From: Geobacter sp.
GTDB taxonomy: Bacteria; Desulfobacterota; Desulfuromonadia; Geobacterales; Geobacteraceae
DNA: 64,000 nt
Direction: 5' to 3'
Assembly: GCA_003314535.1 (NCBI GenBank)
Contig: POSG01000010.1
Coordinates: 1-64,000 of the forward strand
In this document: one piece after another, positions 8,509 through 18,297 of the stretch
Layout of the letters: every line of letters begins with the position of its first letter
Numbering within the stretch: the stretch's first letter is position 1
Notes under the pieces: model-generated
What the model saw: the letters and a program-made list of their open reading frames with translations, nothing else
What the model was told of the DNA's origin: nothing
Databases searched by the model: none
Made by a program: the position numbers and the translations under genes

Positions 8509-9918
8509 CTACCGCCCCGCCAGGTACTCCACCCCCTCGGCGGCAGCCCTCGCCGCCGCGGCAACGCAATCATTCAAACCGATACCGCGATATGAGTTCC
8601 CCGTAAGAAGAAGACCCGGATGGTTCCTGAGCCTCTCGTCGATGGCGCGAAGCCTGTCGCCGTGTCCGACAGTATATTGGGGAATGGCTTTTTCATGGCG
8701 GAAGATGCGGATAAACGCAGGCAGCCCCCTTATTCCCATCGTGGTTTTCAGATCATCCCTGACCCGCCTGATCACTTCCTCGTCCGGCAACTGGATATAC
8801 TCGGGAAAACAGGCGCCTCCCATCATGCTCCTGAGCAGCACGTATCCTTTTGGCGCGCGGTTTTCGAAAATGCTCGAATCCCAGAGGGTTCCAAGGATGT
8901 TCATTCCCTCTTCCCGGGGAATCAGGTAACCGAAACCATTGAGATCATGCATTATGTCATCACGCTCGTAGCCGAAGCATGCCACCACCATGGGCGCAGA
9001 AGGGATTTCCGCGAGGACGGACGCCAACTGCCGATCCATTCCATCCAGAAAGCCTGCAGCCGCGTAAGAAGGGGCAGCGATGATTACCAGGTCTGCATCA
9101 AACTCCCCGGCCTTGGTTTCGACCCGGTAAGGGACGCTGTCACCGTTACGCACCCCCACCACCGTATGTCCGGTCAGGACGGTACCGCATCTCAGCCGCT
9201 CGCCAATCGCATCGGTCAACTGCTGGATTCCCTCCCTGAACGAGGTGAGCACACCGCCGGGACCGGCGGCACTTGAAACGACCTTACCCTCGGCCCTTTC
9301 CCTGCGCTTCTTCCGCGCCAGCCGCAGCATGGCCATGACAAGTCCGCCGTAATCCCTTTCCAATTCGGCTATACGCGGAAAACACGACTTCAGCGACATG
9401 GTTTCGGGATCGCCGGCAAAGATTCCGGACACCATGGGAGCTATGAGCTTTTGCAGGGCTTCCTTCCCCAGCCGCCGCCGGCCGAAATCGGCCAATGTCT
9501 CGTCGACGCCCGTTGGAGGGGCGGGAGCAAACGGCTCCATTGCCAGACGAAGCTTGCCCGGCCATGAGATCAGCTTCGACATGAAGAACTTGACTCCGTT
9601 CTCGGGAAGGCGGTGAAGCATGCCCCCGGAAAAGATGAAACGCTTGCGCGCATCGTCGTTGCTGCGCAGCAGCAGATCGGGAACACCCAGTTCGGCGCAC
9701 AGCTCGAGAGTCTGGGGCTTGCTGTCCAGGAAACCGTTCGGCCCCCACTCGCACAAGTACCCCTCGTCCTTGATGCTCCAGATTTTGCCGCCTATGCGGT
9801 TCTCCTTTTCCATCAGGCTGACCTCAAGGTCCAACCCGCGGGCGCTTGCCTTTTCCTGCAACAGGTAGGCCGTTGCCAGCCCTGAAATACCACCGCCGAC
9901 GATTATCGCTTTTTTCAT
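8509..9918 (-). CDS. hemG: protoporphyrinogen oxidase, oxygen-type flavoprotein (HemY class)
   Basis: A 469-residue FAD protein that oxidises protoporphyrinogen IX to protoporphyrin IX, the penultimate step of protoheme synthesis. The N-terminus is the dinucleotide-binding motif IVGGGISGLATAY with EKENRIGGK after it, and the WGPNGFLDS and C-terminal GIGLNDCV segments fit this family. The start is ATG at 9918, with AAGGAAAGG about ten bases upstream; an in-frame codon at 9996 lies before the predicted promoter. It is divergent from the DnaJ-like gene. In an anaerobe the electron acceptor is probably not oxygen, but this is inference. Literature uses hemG or hemY for this class. Confidence 0.9.
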   Translation of the reverse strand: MKKAIIVGGGISGLATAYLLQEKASARGLDLEVSLMEKENRIGGKIWSIKDEGYLCEWGPNGFLDSKPQTLELCAELGVPDLLLRSNDDARKRFIFSGGMLHRLPENGVKFFMSKLISWPGKLRLAMEPFAPAPPTGVDETLADFGRRRLGKEALQKLIAPMVSGIFAGDPETMSLKSCFPRIAELERDYGGLVMAMLRLARKKRRERAEGKVVSSAAGPGGVLTSFREGIQQLTDAIGERLRCGTVLTGHTVVGVRNGDSVPYRVETKAGEFDADLVIIAAPSYAAAGFLDGMDRQLASVLAEIPSAPMVVACFGYERDDIMHDLNGFGYLIPREEGMNILGTLWDSSIFENRAPKGYVLLRSMMGGACFPEYIQLPDEEVIRRVRDDLKTTMGIRGLPAFIRIFRHEKAIPQYTVGHGDRLRAIDERLRNHPGLLLTGNSYRGIGLNDCVAAAARAAAEGVEYLAGR

Positions 9919-9980
9919 GACGTGGTTATCCTTTCCTTCGCCAGGCCAGGAAATTTTCCAAGGTTGACGATCAATAGTTG

Positions 9981-10009
9981 AATATTGGATTATCAACTCC
10001 TTTTGTCAA
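9981..10009 (-). promoter_or_regulatory. candidate sigma-70 promoter of hemG
   Basis: On the minus strand TTGACA (10009-10004) is separated by 17 bases from AATATT (9986-9981). The start site would lie about 55 bases before the hemG ATG. The -35 box is perfect and the -10 box moderate. Confidence 0.45.
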
Positions 10010-10029
10010 GAGAATTGCTGCCCGGAACA

Positions 10030-10058
10030 TTGACAGTGGCGGCAACAAGGATTACATT
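10030..10058 (+). promoter_or_regulatory. candidate sigma-70 promoter of the DnaJ-like gene
   Basis: TTGACA at 10030-10035, 17 bases, then TACATT at 10053-10058. Transcription would start near 10065, 27 bases ahead of the ATG. It is back to back with the hemG promoter. Confidence 0.5.
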
Positions 10059-10091
10059 CATCACAGCACCAGAGGAAAGGAAACCCGGAGC

Positions 10092-10979
10092 ATGAATTCG
10101 AAGGATTATTATCAGGTCCTGGGCCTGAAAAAGGATGCTTCTGCCGAGGAAATCAAGAAGGCTTACCGGAAGCTTGCCGTTAAATATCATCCGGACAAGA
10201 ACCAGGGGAACAAGGAAGCGGAGGAGAAGTTCAAGGAAATCAACGAGGCGTACGCGGTCCTTTCCGATCCCCAGAAAAAAAGCCAGTACGACCAGTTCGG
10301 CTCGACGGGCTTTCATCAGCGCTATTCGCAGGAGGACATTTTCCGCGGTTTCGATGTCGGGGATATCTTCAAGGACATGGGATTCGGTACGGACGACATC
10401 TTTTCCCGCATATTCGGCGGCGGTTTCCAGCAGGACAGCAGGTACCGGGCCCGCAGGCAGCGGGGGCGGGATTTCAACATGGAACTGCCCCTCACCTTCA
10501 GGGAAGCTGTTATGGGGGGGGAAAAGCGTGTCTCATACCTGCGCGACGGCGTGAAGGAGGAGATTTCCGTCAAAATCCCCGCAGGTATCGAGAATGATGC
10601 CCGGCTCCGCGTTCAGGGAAAAGGAGAAACGGGATACAACAACGGCTCCCCGGGGGATCTTTACCTTACGATCAAGGTGGGGGAAGATCCGGTGTTCACT
10701 CGGGAAGGAGACGACATTGTCGTAGAGCGGACCATTCGAATGACCGAAGCGGCACTTGGAACATCACTCGACGTTCCGACTCTCGAGGGAAGCAAGCGCA
10801 TCAAGGTACCGTCGGGCATTCAGCCCGGCACGAAGATCAGGCTTAAGGGTTTCGGCTCGGCACGCATGGGAAAGTCATCCAAGGGGGATCTCTTCGTCAG
10901 GATAAACGTCAAAATCCCGGAACATCTCTCGGCTCCGCAGAAAAAACTCATGGAGGAGCTTGCCGAATCCGGGATATGA
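10092..10979 (+). CDS. DnaJ-type co-chaperone without zinc finger (CbpA-like)
   Basis: A 295-residue Hsp40 protein that should stimulate DnaK ATPase. The J domain covers residues 4-70 with His33-Pro34-Asp35 in YHPDKN; a Gly/Phe-rich linker ([12 protein letters not shown]) follows to about 120, then the two DnaJ C-terminal beta domains to the end. The cysteine-rich zinc region of true DnaJ is absent, placing it with CbpA/type II J proteins. The start ATG at 10092 lies just after a good promoter. There is no dnaK or grpE nearby, and no CbpM modulator. An intrinsic terminator follows the stop directly. Confidence 0.9.
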   Translation: MNSKDYYQVLGLKKDASAEEIKKAYRKLAVKYHPDKNQGNKEAEEKFKEINEAYAVLSDPQKKSQYDQFGSTGFHQRYSQEDIFRGFDVGDIFKDMGFGTDDIFSRIFGGGFQQDSRYRARRQRGRDFNMELPLTFREAVMGGEKRVSYLRDGVKEEISVKIPAGIENDARLRVQGKGETGYNNGSPGDLYLTIKVGEDPVFTREGDDIVVERTIRMTEAALGTSLDVPTLEGSKRIKVPSGIQPGTKIRLKGFGSARMGKSSKGDLFVRINVKIPEHLSAPQKKLMEELAESGI

Positions 10980-10998
10980 TGCATAAAGTTCCTTAAAA

Positions 10999-11036
10999 CA
11001 GAGCGGGCCGTGATCCTTTGACCACGGCCCGCTCTG
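10999..11036. terminator. bidirectional intrinsic terminator
   Basis: CAGAGCGGGCCGTG at 10999-11012 pairs perfectly with CACGGCCCGCTCTG at 11023-11036 around a 10-base loop. It lies between the convergent DnaJ-like gene and the parvulin gene. AAAA before it and CTTC after it give only modest T runs. Confidence 0.75.
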
Positions 11037-11047
11037 CTTCAATTCCA

Positions 11048-12022
11048 TTACCTGATTTCTATGGCAGCTCCCTTGCGCAGGTCGTCAAGCCACTGGGTGA
11101 ACCGCTCTTCGGATTTCTTCTTGAAGAGCAGGTCCTCGATTTCGGGCTTGGCGGTTTCGAAGGTTCGCTGCTTGCCCTGGCGATATTCTTCCAACTTTAT
11201 TATGTGCAGGCCGGCAGCGGTCCTAATGAGCCCGCTTACCTCGCCGGGCTTCATCTTGACCAGGACATTCTCGAATTCGGGGAGAAGTTCCCCCTTTTTC
11301 AGGAATCCCAGGTCGCCGCCCTCTTTTGCCGACTGGTCTTCAGAATTCTTCCTGGCAAGCTCCGCGAAATCGGCGCCTTTTTTCGCATCCTGGAGCACCT
11401 TGGCCGCCTTGGCGGTAACACGCCTTTTCTCTTCTTCCGCCGCAGTCGGCAAGAGCTTGAAGAAAATCTGGCGCGCCCGGTACGCCTCGTCCACCTGGAA
11501 CGAATCGGCATGGGCGTCATAATATTCTCGCAGTTCCTTTTCACTGACCTGAATCTTAGACCTCACCTCCATGCCGATGAGGCGCACCCTCTCAAGCTGC
11601 TCCTTCAACTGCGCCTTGTATTCATCGAACGATATCCCGCGGGCCGCCAATGCCGCAACCAGGTTGTCCTGGGTGATGTTGTTGGACTTCTTCACATCCT
11701 CTATGGCCTGCCTCACCTCTTCATCGGCGATCTTTACGTTCAGCTCCTTGGCCTTCTGTTCGATCAGCTTCTTGTTGACCAGGGAATCGAGCGCAACCTT
11801 CTGCAGCTGTTCCCTGGCCGCGGCGTCAAGATGGGCGTTGCCTTCCAGGTTCTTAAGCAGGGTGGCCTTTTCCTTTTCAACATCGTGGGTGGTAATGGGT
11901 TCGTCATTCACCAGGGCGGCTATGCCGCTCACCTGTTCAGCGAACAGGGCCGCCGGAAGCGAAATTATCAAAGCTGCAATGATTGCGGTAAGTTTCTTTA
12001 TCATTATCCGATATCTTTTCAT
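11048..12022 (-). CDS. periplasmic peptidylprolyl isomerase, SurA/PpiC type
   Basis: A 324-residue parvulin chaperone that probably helps outer-membrane proteins fold in the periplasm. Residues 1-28 form a signal peptide ending in ALFA; the SurA-like N-terminal helical domain (ALVNDEPIT, LVNKKLIEQ) follows, and one PpiC rotamase domain lies at about 178-275 with GGDLGFLKKGEL and GLHIIKLEE. SurA of E. coli has two such domains; here there is one. An alternative ATG at 12004 would shorten the signal peptide by six residues; neither start has a strong ribosome site. It is the third of three minus-strand genes after mfd and a lipoprotein parvulin, as is common in Geobacter relatives. Confidence 0.9.
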   Translation of the reverse strand: MKRYRIMIKKLTAIIAALIISLPAALFAEQVSGIAALVNDEPITTHDVEKEKATLLKNLEGNAHLDAAAREQLQKVALDSLVNKKLIEQKAKELNVKIADEEVRQAIEDVKKSNNITQDNLVAALAARGISFDEYKAQLKEQLERVRLIGMEVRSKIQVSEKELREYYDAHADSFQVDEAYRARQIFFKLLPTAAEEEKRRVTAKAAKVLQDAKKGADFAELARKNSEDQSAKEGGDLGFLKKGELLPEFENVLVKMKPGEVSGLIRTAAGLHIIKLEEYRQGKQRTFETAKPEIEDLLFKKKSEERFTQWLDDLRKGAAIEIR

Positions 12023-12040
12023 GTCAGGGAATCATGTACC

Positions 12041-12071
12041 ATGGGGGCACTACACCTTGCAGTGCCCCCAT
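12041..12071. terminator. hairpin between the two parvulin genes
   Basis: ATGGGGGCACT (12041-12051) and AGTGCCCCCAT (12061-12071) form a perfect 11-bp stem with a 9-base loop. No T run follows on the minus strand, so it may act as an mRNA-stabilising or attenuating hairpin between co-transcribed genes rather than a full stop. Confidence 0.5.
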
Positions 12072-12093
12072 ATCAGAAAAGCCGCCGTTCGAA

Positions 12094-12990
12094 TTATTTT
12101 GCAGCAGGGGTTGCAGGCTTGTCCTCGGCAGCCTTGAAATCGACCCCCTTCAGGGCCTCTTCATTGATGGTTATCTTTGCATTCTTCTTTAGGTCGTCCT
12201 TCATCCTCTGGAAGATCTGCTGCTGTTTCGCCGGCATGAGATTGGCCTTGATCTGGTCCTTCATCTCGTCGAAAGTCCTGATGCCGGCCGGGCGTTTCCC
12301 GGTTACCTTGATTATATGGAAGCCGAAATTGGTTTTGACGATGCCGGACATCTCACCCTCTTTCAGGCTGAACGCCACTTTGTCGAATTCCGGGACCATG
12401 GCGCCTTTAGGAAACCAGCCCAGGTCACCACCCTTGGAAGCAGAGGAATCAGCCGAAAATTTCTTGGCCAGGTCTTCGAATTTTGCACCCTTTTTCAATT
12501 GCGCGAGTATGTCCTGGGCCTCTTTCTCGGTCTTCACCAGGATATGGCTTGCCCGGACCTGGTCGCCGGTCTTGAACTTGTCCTTGTTCTCGTCATAGAA
12601 TTTCTTCATTTCCTCGTCTGTGACCTTGGCTTCAGCTTCGACCTTCTTCTTCAGATAGGTTTCGACGATGAGCCGTTTGCGAAGGTCGTCAAGCCTGTCG
12701 GAAACTTCCTTGCTCTTGTCCACCCCGTCTTTCTGGGCCTGCTCCAGGAGAATCTGGCGGACGATCATGCTGTCGAGCAGTTCCTTCCTGCCTTCATTGG
12801 ACTGCACCATCGGCTTGAGATAGGGCGGAAGGCGTTCCACTTCATTCTTGAAGTCTTCGGTGGTAATGACTTTTCCGTCAACTTCAGCCAGGGTTTTGCC
12901 TTCCTTTTTCCCCTCACCGGGTTTGCAGGCGACAAGACTGATGGCAAGGACCATCGGCACAAGGGTTTTGATTATGGTCAGATGATTCAC
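12094..12990 (-). CDS. lipoprotein parvulin, PrsA/PpiC-like foldase
   Basis: This 298-residue protein starts with GTG (12990) eight bases after GGAG and has a lipoprotein signal peptide with the canonical lipobox LVAC, the lipidated cysteine being residue 22. A helical SurA-like part follows (DGKVITTEDF, LLDSMIVRQILLEQA), then a PpiC domain at about 140-235 with VRASHILVKTE, GGDLGWFPKGAMVPEF and GFHIIKV. It should be membrane-anchored and face the periplasm, catalysing prolyl isomerisation and holding clients. The tail ends in PATPAAK. It lies directly after mfd in the same direction and before a second parvulin. Confidence 0.9.
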   Translation of the reverse strand: MNHLTIIKTLVPMVLAISLVACKPGEGKKEGKTLAEVDGKVITTEDFKNEVERLPPYLKPMVQSNEGRKELLDSMIVRQILLEQAQKDGVDKSKEVSDRLDDLRKRLIVETYLKKKVEAEAKVTDEEMKKFYDENKDKFKTGDQVRASHILVKTEKEAQDILAQLKKGAKFEDLAKKFSADSSASKGGDLGWFPKGAMVPEFDKVAFSLKEGEMSGIVKTNFGFHIIKVTGKRPAGIRTFDEMKDQIKANLMPAKQQQIFQRMKDDLKKNAKITINEEALKGVDFKAAEDKPATPAAK

Positions 12991-13050
12991 GAAAAATCTC
13001 CTTTTTCCAGTTATTTTGATGATAACTCAATAGCTTACGAACGTAACATA

Positions 13051-16000
13051 TCAACAGAGGCATTTCAAGAGATTTCTGGCTTCGGCAAGTATGCCCTCGA
13101 AGGAGGTGTCGCCTGCAACGGCGGAAAGGACGAAGTCCGGGCTGAAGCGGTACTTTTCCGGTGACCGGCGTACCATTTCGATCACCCGCTCGGGCGAAAC
13201 GGGGGTTTTCTCGTGGAATGTTGCCAGCAGGCTCCTGCCGTCGAACTCAAGCCGCTTCACGAGCAGTCGTCGCAGATGAATCCTCAGCTTCATGCTCTCC
13301 AGCAGGTAGACCACGGACAGGGGATGCCTGCCGAAACGGTCGGTCATCTCGTCTCCCACCAGATCGGCATCTTCCTCGCTGACGGACTGCGCAAGCCGCT
13401 TGTAGATGATCAGCCGCTGGTTGGGATCCTGCACATATTCCTCGGGAACGAATGCCGGGACCTTGAGGGCTATCTCAGGCTCGATTCTCTCGGATACATG
13501 CTCTCCCTTCAGCTTGCTCACCGCCTCTTCCAGGAGCTCTGAGTAGAGTTCGAACCCGACCGCAGCGATGTTCCCCGATTGGCGCGCTCCGAGGAAGTCA
13601 CCGGCGCCACGTATCTCCAGGTCGTGCGTGGCGATCCTGAAGCCCGCGCCCAGCTCCGTGAGCTCCTGGATGATTCGCAGCCGCTCGCGCGCATCCGGAG
13701 TGATCGTCCCCTCCCCGGGTATGAGAAAATAGGCAAAGGCCCGCTGGCTGGAGCGGCCGACCCGTCCGCGCAGCTGGTAGAGCTGGGCCAGGCCGAACGT
13801 GTCGGCACGGTTGATAATCATGGTATTCGCTGAAGGAATGTCAAGCCCGGACTCGATGATGGTCGTGCAGAGGAACAGGTTCGTCTCACCGTGCATGAAA
13901 GCCAGCATGACCTCCTCGAGCTCTTTCTCCTTCATCTGGCCGTGGCCGACGCCCAGCTTGGCCTCCGGCACCAGGCCGCGCAGATACTCTGCCATGGCGC
14001 CGATGGACTGGACCCTGTTGTGGACGAAAAACACCTGGCCTCCGCGGCGCAACTCGCGCAATACGGCTTCCCGAATGAGTTCGTCCGAGAACCTGGCAAT
14101 GAACGATTTTATGGCCAGACGGTCCGCCGGCGGCGTATCGATTATGGAAAGGTCGCGGATTCCCGCCAGGGAAAGGTTGAGTGTGCGGGGAATAGGGGTT
14201 GCGGTAAGGGTAAGGACATCCACGACTGACCGGTACTTTTTCAGCTTTTCCTTGTGGGCAACTCCAAAGCGATGCTCTTCGTCCACGATGAGCAGACCGA
14301 GATCCTTGAATTCCATGTCTTTCTGCAGGAGCCGGTGGGTACCGATCAGGATGTCCACCTCCCCCCGCTTCACGCCTTCGAGAATCGCTTTCTGCTCACG
14401 GGCCGAACGGAAGCGCGACAGCATTTCAATAGTCACCGGATAGGCTTCGAACCTCTTGCGGAAACTTTCCAGGTGCTGCTGTGCCAGGACGGTTGTCGGG
14501 ACGAGGACGGCAACCTGCTTGCCGTCCATTGCCGCCTTGAATGCAGCCCGCATGGCAACCTCGGTCTTGCCGTAGCCCACGTCCCCGCAAACGAGGCGGT
14601 CCATGGGGCGGGAGCTCTCCATGTCGCGGATGACATCCTCGATCGCGCCCAACTGGTCCGGGGTTTCCTCATAGGCGAACGAAGCTTCGAATTCCCGGTA
14701 AAGGTCGTCAGGCGGAGAAAAGGAAATCCCTTCGTTAACCTGTCGTGCCGCATAGATCCGCAGCAGCTCTTCCGCCATTTCCTCGACCGCCTCGCGGGCC
14801 CTCGCCTTCTTCTTTTCCCAGCCCGGACCGCCCAGTTTGTCGAGGGACGGTTCAATGCCTTCCGCGCCAGTGTAGCGCTGCACCAGGTTGATCCTGTCGA
14901 CGGGCAGATAGAGCCTGTCGCCGCCGGCATATTCCAGCAGGATGAAGTCTCCGCCGATTCCGTCGAATGACAGGTGCTGGAGTCCCCGGTACAGGCCCAG
15001 GCCGAAGTCGATGTGCACCATGAAATCGCCCGGCTTGAGCTCTTCGAGCGACACCAGTATCTGCTTCTTCCGGATTTCGGATATGCCGCGCCTTTTGACC
15101 CTGCGGCCGAAAATCTCTTCCTCGGCAATCACCACCAAGCCGGCCCCGGACATGCGGAAGCCGCGGGATATGTCACCTGTCATGATCCGGAGCCCTGCCG
15201 GGCGGCCGGAGTCCCGGAGGTCGAACCGCTCTTCGGAAACAGCAAGAGGCAGGGCGTAGTGGCTCAGGAGTTCCTGAATGCGGAGCACCTGGCTGACTTG
15301 ATGGCAGACAAGGAACAATGCGCTCCCTTCGCCCAGCCACCCGGTGAGCCTTTCCACCAGTGGGCGCAGTACACCCTCACTGTCCGGCGATAGGGAAAGC
15401 CGGAGGTCCTGGTTGTCTTCTGTGGTGATCCTGATACTGCCCCCATCCTGGCATGAATCGGTCAGTTCCAGGCCTGGAAAAGAGAGGCGACGCCTTTCAC
15501 GCATAATTCCAGTGAACATTGCCGTTGAGAGGAAGAGTTCTTCGGGGTTGCAGAACATCGTGCGTGAATCGGCAGCGCGAACCGCGGCAAGAGCAAGGTC
15601 CGAAGCATGGGTTTCCATTGCCTCTCCCAGGAGTAACGGGTCGATCTCGACGGCAACCGCGCCAGGGCCTGAATAATCGAACAGGTTTTCGAGGCCGGGA
15701 TGAAACAGTGGTTGCAGGTATTCGATGCCGGGGGGGTATATGGAATTCCGGAGCTGCTCCACAAGCTCACGCCTCTGGGTGGAGGGAATGCCAATCTCGT
15801 CGCAGCGCTCCTTCATGCGGGATGCAAAATCCTGCAAGTCGTCCTGCGACAGGATCAGCTCACGCGACGGAAGTATCATGAGCCGTTCCAGGGGAGAGAG
15901 AGAACGCTGAGTCACCGGATCGAATATGCGGATCGACTCCAGCTGGTCGCCAAAGAACTCCAGCCGGACCGGTTCGGGAATATCGGGCGGAAAGATGTCC

Positions 16001-16530
16001 ACGATCCCGCCTCGCACGGAGGCCGTACCCCGGTCTTCCACCAGCGGAGTCATGGTATATCCGAGGTCCATGAGCTTGCGAAGGAAAGCTTCCCGCTCAA
16101 CTTCCGTCCCGACCTGTAGGGACAGAGAGAATTCTTCGAGGACATTTCGCGGCACGACTCTCTGGAGCAGAGCGGCAACAGGGGCGACAACGACTTTTGC
16201 GCGACGCTTCAAGAGTGCATAAAGGGTGGTAAGGCGCTCTCCGCTTATATCCGGATGAGGGGAGTATTTGTCAAACGGAGCGCATTCCCAGGGCGGAAAG
16301 AAAAACACCGATTCCGGACCTTCACCGAAGAACCTCAGTTCCCGCAGGATTTCCGAGGCCGTTTCACCATCAGGCGTGATGATAATGAAAGGAACCTGCA
16401 TTTCAGCCTGGCAGCGTGAGACCAGGTATGCCGCGGCAGACCCCCTGCAGCCTGAAACGACGGCGCTGGAGCACGGTGCGGAAAGGCGGGAAATAATCTG
16501 ATCAATATGATGGGTAATTCTGTCAGTCAT
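13051..16530 (-). CDS. mfd: transcription-repair coupling factor Mfd
   Basis: A 1159-residue ATP-driven translocase that removes RNA polymerase stalled at DNA damage and recruits UvrA. The order of domains is full: UvrB-like N-terminal region (residues 1-330), RNA-polymerase-interacting domain near 490-560 (LKPGDFMVHIDFGLGLYRGL), helicase motor with Walker A GDVGYGKTEVA and the DEEH box in VDEEHRFG, the TRG-type motif in the second motor domain (GRVGRSSQ), and the C-terminal TRCF domain. The length matches the family. It is the first gene of the mfd-parvulin-parvulin series on the minus strand, with 60 bases to the next gene. Confidence 0.97.
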   Translation of the reverse strand: MTDRITHHIDQIISRLSAPCSSAVVSGCRGSAAAYLVSRCQAEMQVPFIIITPDGETASEILRELRFFGEGPESVFFFPPWECAPFDKYSPHPDISGERLTTLYALLKRRAKVVVAPVAALLQRVVPRNVLEEFSLSLQVGTEVEREAFLRKLMDLGYTMTPLVEDRGTASVRGGIVDIFPPDIPEPVRLEFFGDQLESIRIFDPVTQRSLSPLERLMILPSRELILSQDDLQDFASRMKERCDEIGIPSTQRRELVEQLRNSIYPPGIEYLQPLFHPGLENLFDYSGPGAVAVEIDPLLLGEAMETHASDLALAAVRAADSRTMFCNPEELFLSTAMFTGIMRERRRLSFPGLELTDSCQDGGSIRITTEDNQDLRLSLSPDSEGVLRPLVERLTGWLGEGSALFLVCHQVSQVLRIQELLSHYALPLAVSEERFDLRDSGRPAGLRIMTGDISRGFRMSGAGLVVIAEEEIFGRRVKRRGISEIRKKQILVSLEELKPGDFMVHIDFGLGLYRGLQHLSFDGIGGDFILLEYAGGDRLYLPVDRINLVQRYTGAEGIEPSLDKLGGPGWEKKKARAREAVEEMAEELLRIYAARQVNEGISFSPPDDLYREFEASFAYEETPDQLGAIEDVIRDMESSRPMDRLVCGDVGYGKTEVAMRAAFKAAMDGKQVAVLVPTTVLAQQHLESFRKRFEAYPVTIEMLSRFRSAREQKAILEGVKRGEVDILIGTHRLLQKDMEFKDLGLLIVDEEHRFGVAHKEKLKKYRSVVDVLTLTATPIPRTLNLSLAGIRDLSIIDTPPADRLAIKSFIARFSDELIREAVLRELRRGGQVFFVHNRVQSIGAMAEYLRGLVPEAKLGVGHGQMKEKELEEVMLAFMHGETNLFLCTTIIESGLDIPSANTMIINRADTFGLAQLYQLRGRVGRSSQRAFAYFLIPGEGTITPDARERLRIIQELTELGAGFRIATHDLEIRGAGDFLGARQSGNIAAVGFELYSELLEEAVSKLKGEHVSERIEPEIALKVPAFVPEEYVQDPNQRLIIYKRLAQSVSEEDADLVGDEMTDRFGRHPLSVVYLLESMKLRIHLRRLLVKRLEFDGRSLLATFHEKTPVSPERVIEMVRRSPEKYRFSPDFVLSAVAGDTSFEGILAEARNLLKCLC

Positions 16531-16937
16531 GAATCAACCACTCTTACGGACACCCTGTCCGTCGAGTCCATGAAGCTTTGTCTTTGCTGTTGTTCTTCCT
16601 GAAACTCCATCCGAACATTACGCAGTTTCCAGATCGGAATGAGGGGATTTTTTGTCCTGGCAAGGAGATCAAGGATTGCGCGGAGGCAAACCCTTGTATG
16701 TCGCACAAGCAATCCCGCGGATTGACACAGCCAGGGCTAAAAAGCAACCTTTCCGGATGGAAACTTGCTGAGCCGGATGGGTGTTGCCTGTTCATCGAAA
16801 GGAAGGAATCAGACAGGAGGTTGACGCCAAGACGTGCTCCGCCGGCCATGTTTTGCAGCCGTGGAAATCCGGGGGGTGGGAGCCGACCGTCAATACTGCC
16901 GGGGCTGTATGCTTTTTTTCCTTGGTGGTTAGGGAAG
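16531..16937. other. 407-bp gap between mglA and mfd
   Basis: No coding frame here is convincing. The one notable item is the 14-base palindromic motif TTTCCGGATGGAAA at 16750-16763, identical to the sequence across the end of the 63-bp repeat copy at 31182-31244. The bases after it (GAGCCGGATGG) also resemble those next to that copy, so this may be a remnant end of the repeat family. The mfd promoter should lie in this gap but I cannot place it. Confidence 0.5.
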
Positions 16938-17525
16938 TTACTTTCCTTTCTTCAGATCGATCAGAATCAACTTTGCCACGGCTTTCAGGGTTTCGAACAC
17001 TCCTTCGCCGGTGGTGGCGCAGGCCTCGAAATCCGGCACACCGGCGGGGTTCAACTCTCTGCGCATCTCGTCCAGCTCAACGAGGTTGGGCAGGTCACGC
17101 TTATTGTACTGTACGACGAAAGGCAGTTTTTTCAGATCGTAACCCTGTTCCCTGAGGTTGAACTCGAGGTTGTCCAGAGACTCGATATTGGCGTCCATCC
17201 TCTCTTCCTGTGAATCCGCGACGAACACCACTCCATCCACGCCCTTTAGGATGAGTTTCCTCGAAGCATCATAAAAGACCTGGCCCGGAACTGTGTAGAG
17301 ATGGAACCTGGTCTTGAATCCCTTGATCTCTCCAAGCGCCAGCGGCAGGAAATCGAAGAAAAGCGTCCGCTCGGTCTCAGTTGCGAGGCTTATCATCTTT
17401 CCCTTTGCCTCGGGGGCCGTTTTTGAATAGATGAACTGCAGATTGGTCGTTTTACCGCACAGGCCTGGGCCATAGTAGACGATTTTGCAGTTGATCTCAC
17501 GGGAGGCATAATTTATGAAGGACAT
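16938..17525 (-). CDS. mglA: small Ras-like GTPase MglA
   Basis: A 195-residue GTPase of the MglA family, which sets cell polarity and controls gliding or type IV pilus motility in Myxococcus and is widespread in this phylum. Walker A is [10 protein letters not shown] at residues 19-28, the switch II region carries the MglA-typical TVPGQ instead of the Ras DTAGQ, and NKRD (NKxD) gives guanine specificity. It lies downstream of its GTPase-activating partner mglB on the same strand with a 118-base gap, which holds no clear terminator, so the two are probably co-transcribed. Confidence 0.94.
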   Translation of the reverse strand: MSFINYASREINCKIVYYGPGLCGKTTNLQFIYSKTAPEAKGKMISLATETERTLFFDFLPLALGEIKGFKTRFHLYTVPGQVFYDASRKLILKGVDGVVFVADSQEERMDANIESLDNLEFNLREQGYDLKKLPFVVQYNKRDLPNLVELDEMRRELNPAGVPDFEACATTGEGVFETLKAVAKLILIDLKKGK

Positions 17526-17643
17526 CCAGTGTCACCTCGGCTGATAAATTGATTTTAAAGAGGCCACCCTGCGGCGCCGGCGGCACGCCCGGCCACCACG
17601 GCCCCGGTTCGGATGGTACATAAACACATCGGATGAATTCCGA

Positions 17644-18135
17644 TTAACTGAAGAGGTTGTCTATGTCATCATCAGTGATTTCCGCAAACGGGAAATCGCT
17701 CTCGCCGCTCTTTTCCTTTTCCTCGGCACGCTTGGCAAGATTCTCGAATATCTCGGAGAGTTCCTCGGACGCCTTTTTGACCCTGAGCCTCACCAGCCCC
17801 AGGGATGACCGGCTGTCGAAAAGCACCACCAGGATTACCCGGCCGGCAACGATGGATATGTGGAGATTGTCCTTTTCGCCTTCATGAAAAAGGATCGAAA
17901 ACTCCTTTTCTCCGATCAGCTTTGCCAGCCCGCCTGTCGCCGCGATGTTTCCTGCGGTCAGCGATGCAAGGGAAGTGGTGTCGAACCGCTCCGTCTCACC
18001 AACGCCGGAGATGAGCTGTCCGTTCTTGTCTACGAGAAATATGACTTTGGCATTGGCTTCTCTCAGCAGCTTTTCCAGGATGTAGTTCAACTGTTTGAAC
18101 TCGGCTTCGAACATGACCATCTGCGGAGTTGTCAT
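17644..18135 (-). CDS. mglB: roadblock/LC7 protein MglB, GTPase-activating partner of MglA
   Basis: A 163-residue cytoplasmic protein with a roadblock/LC7 domain at about residues 10-125 (FLVDKNGQLISGVG, SLTAGNIAAT, GEKEFSILFHEG) and a C-terminal acidic tail (DDDIDNLF). MglB dimers speed GTP hydrolysis by MglA and help place it at one pole. I chose ATG at 18135, eight bases after GAGGGG; a GTG at 18144 overlaps that site. A good promoter lies 47 bases upstream. The order mglB-mglA matches Myxococcus. Confidence 0.9.
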   Translation of the reverse strand: MTTPQMVMFEAEFKQLNYILEKLLREANAKVIFLVDKNGQLISGVGETERFDTTSLASLTAGNIAATGGLAKLIGEKEFSILFHEGEKDNLHISIVAGRVILVVLFDSRSSLGLVRLRVKKASEELSEIFENLAKRAEEKEKSGESDFPFAEITDDDIDNLFS

Positions 18136-18181
18136 TGCGTACACCCCTCGGGCAGTATGAGAGAATTTAACAGCGGCTCAC

Positions 18182-18210
18182 TTTATAGCAAATGCTTCAT
18201 AACTTGGCAA
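18182..18210 (-). promoter_or_regulatory. sigma-70 promoter of mglB-mglA
   Basis: On the minus strand TTGCCA (18210-18205), 17 bases, TATAAA (18187-18182). The start site would be about 35-40 bases ahead of the mglB ATG. The spacer holds GAAGCATTTGCTAT, close to GAAGCATTTACTAT at 22810-22823 near the recR promoter. Confidence 0.65.
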
Positions 18211-18297
18211 GTTTTTAAATTATCATTAACTTTGAACCAAGGGACGGCAAAGGTAAAATCTTCGCTCGGCAAAAAATGCCGGCTCTTCAACCAGCGG

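Noticed and set aside
16578-17213. 211-codon plus-strand frame over the mglA region
   Set aside because: It is largely the antisense of mglA with no family pattern or ribosome site.
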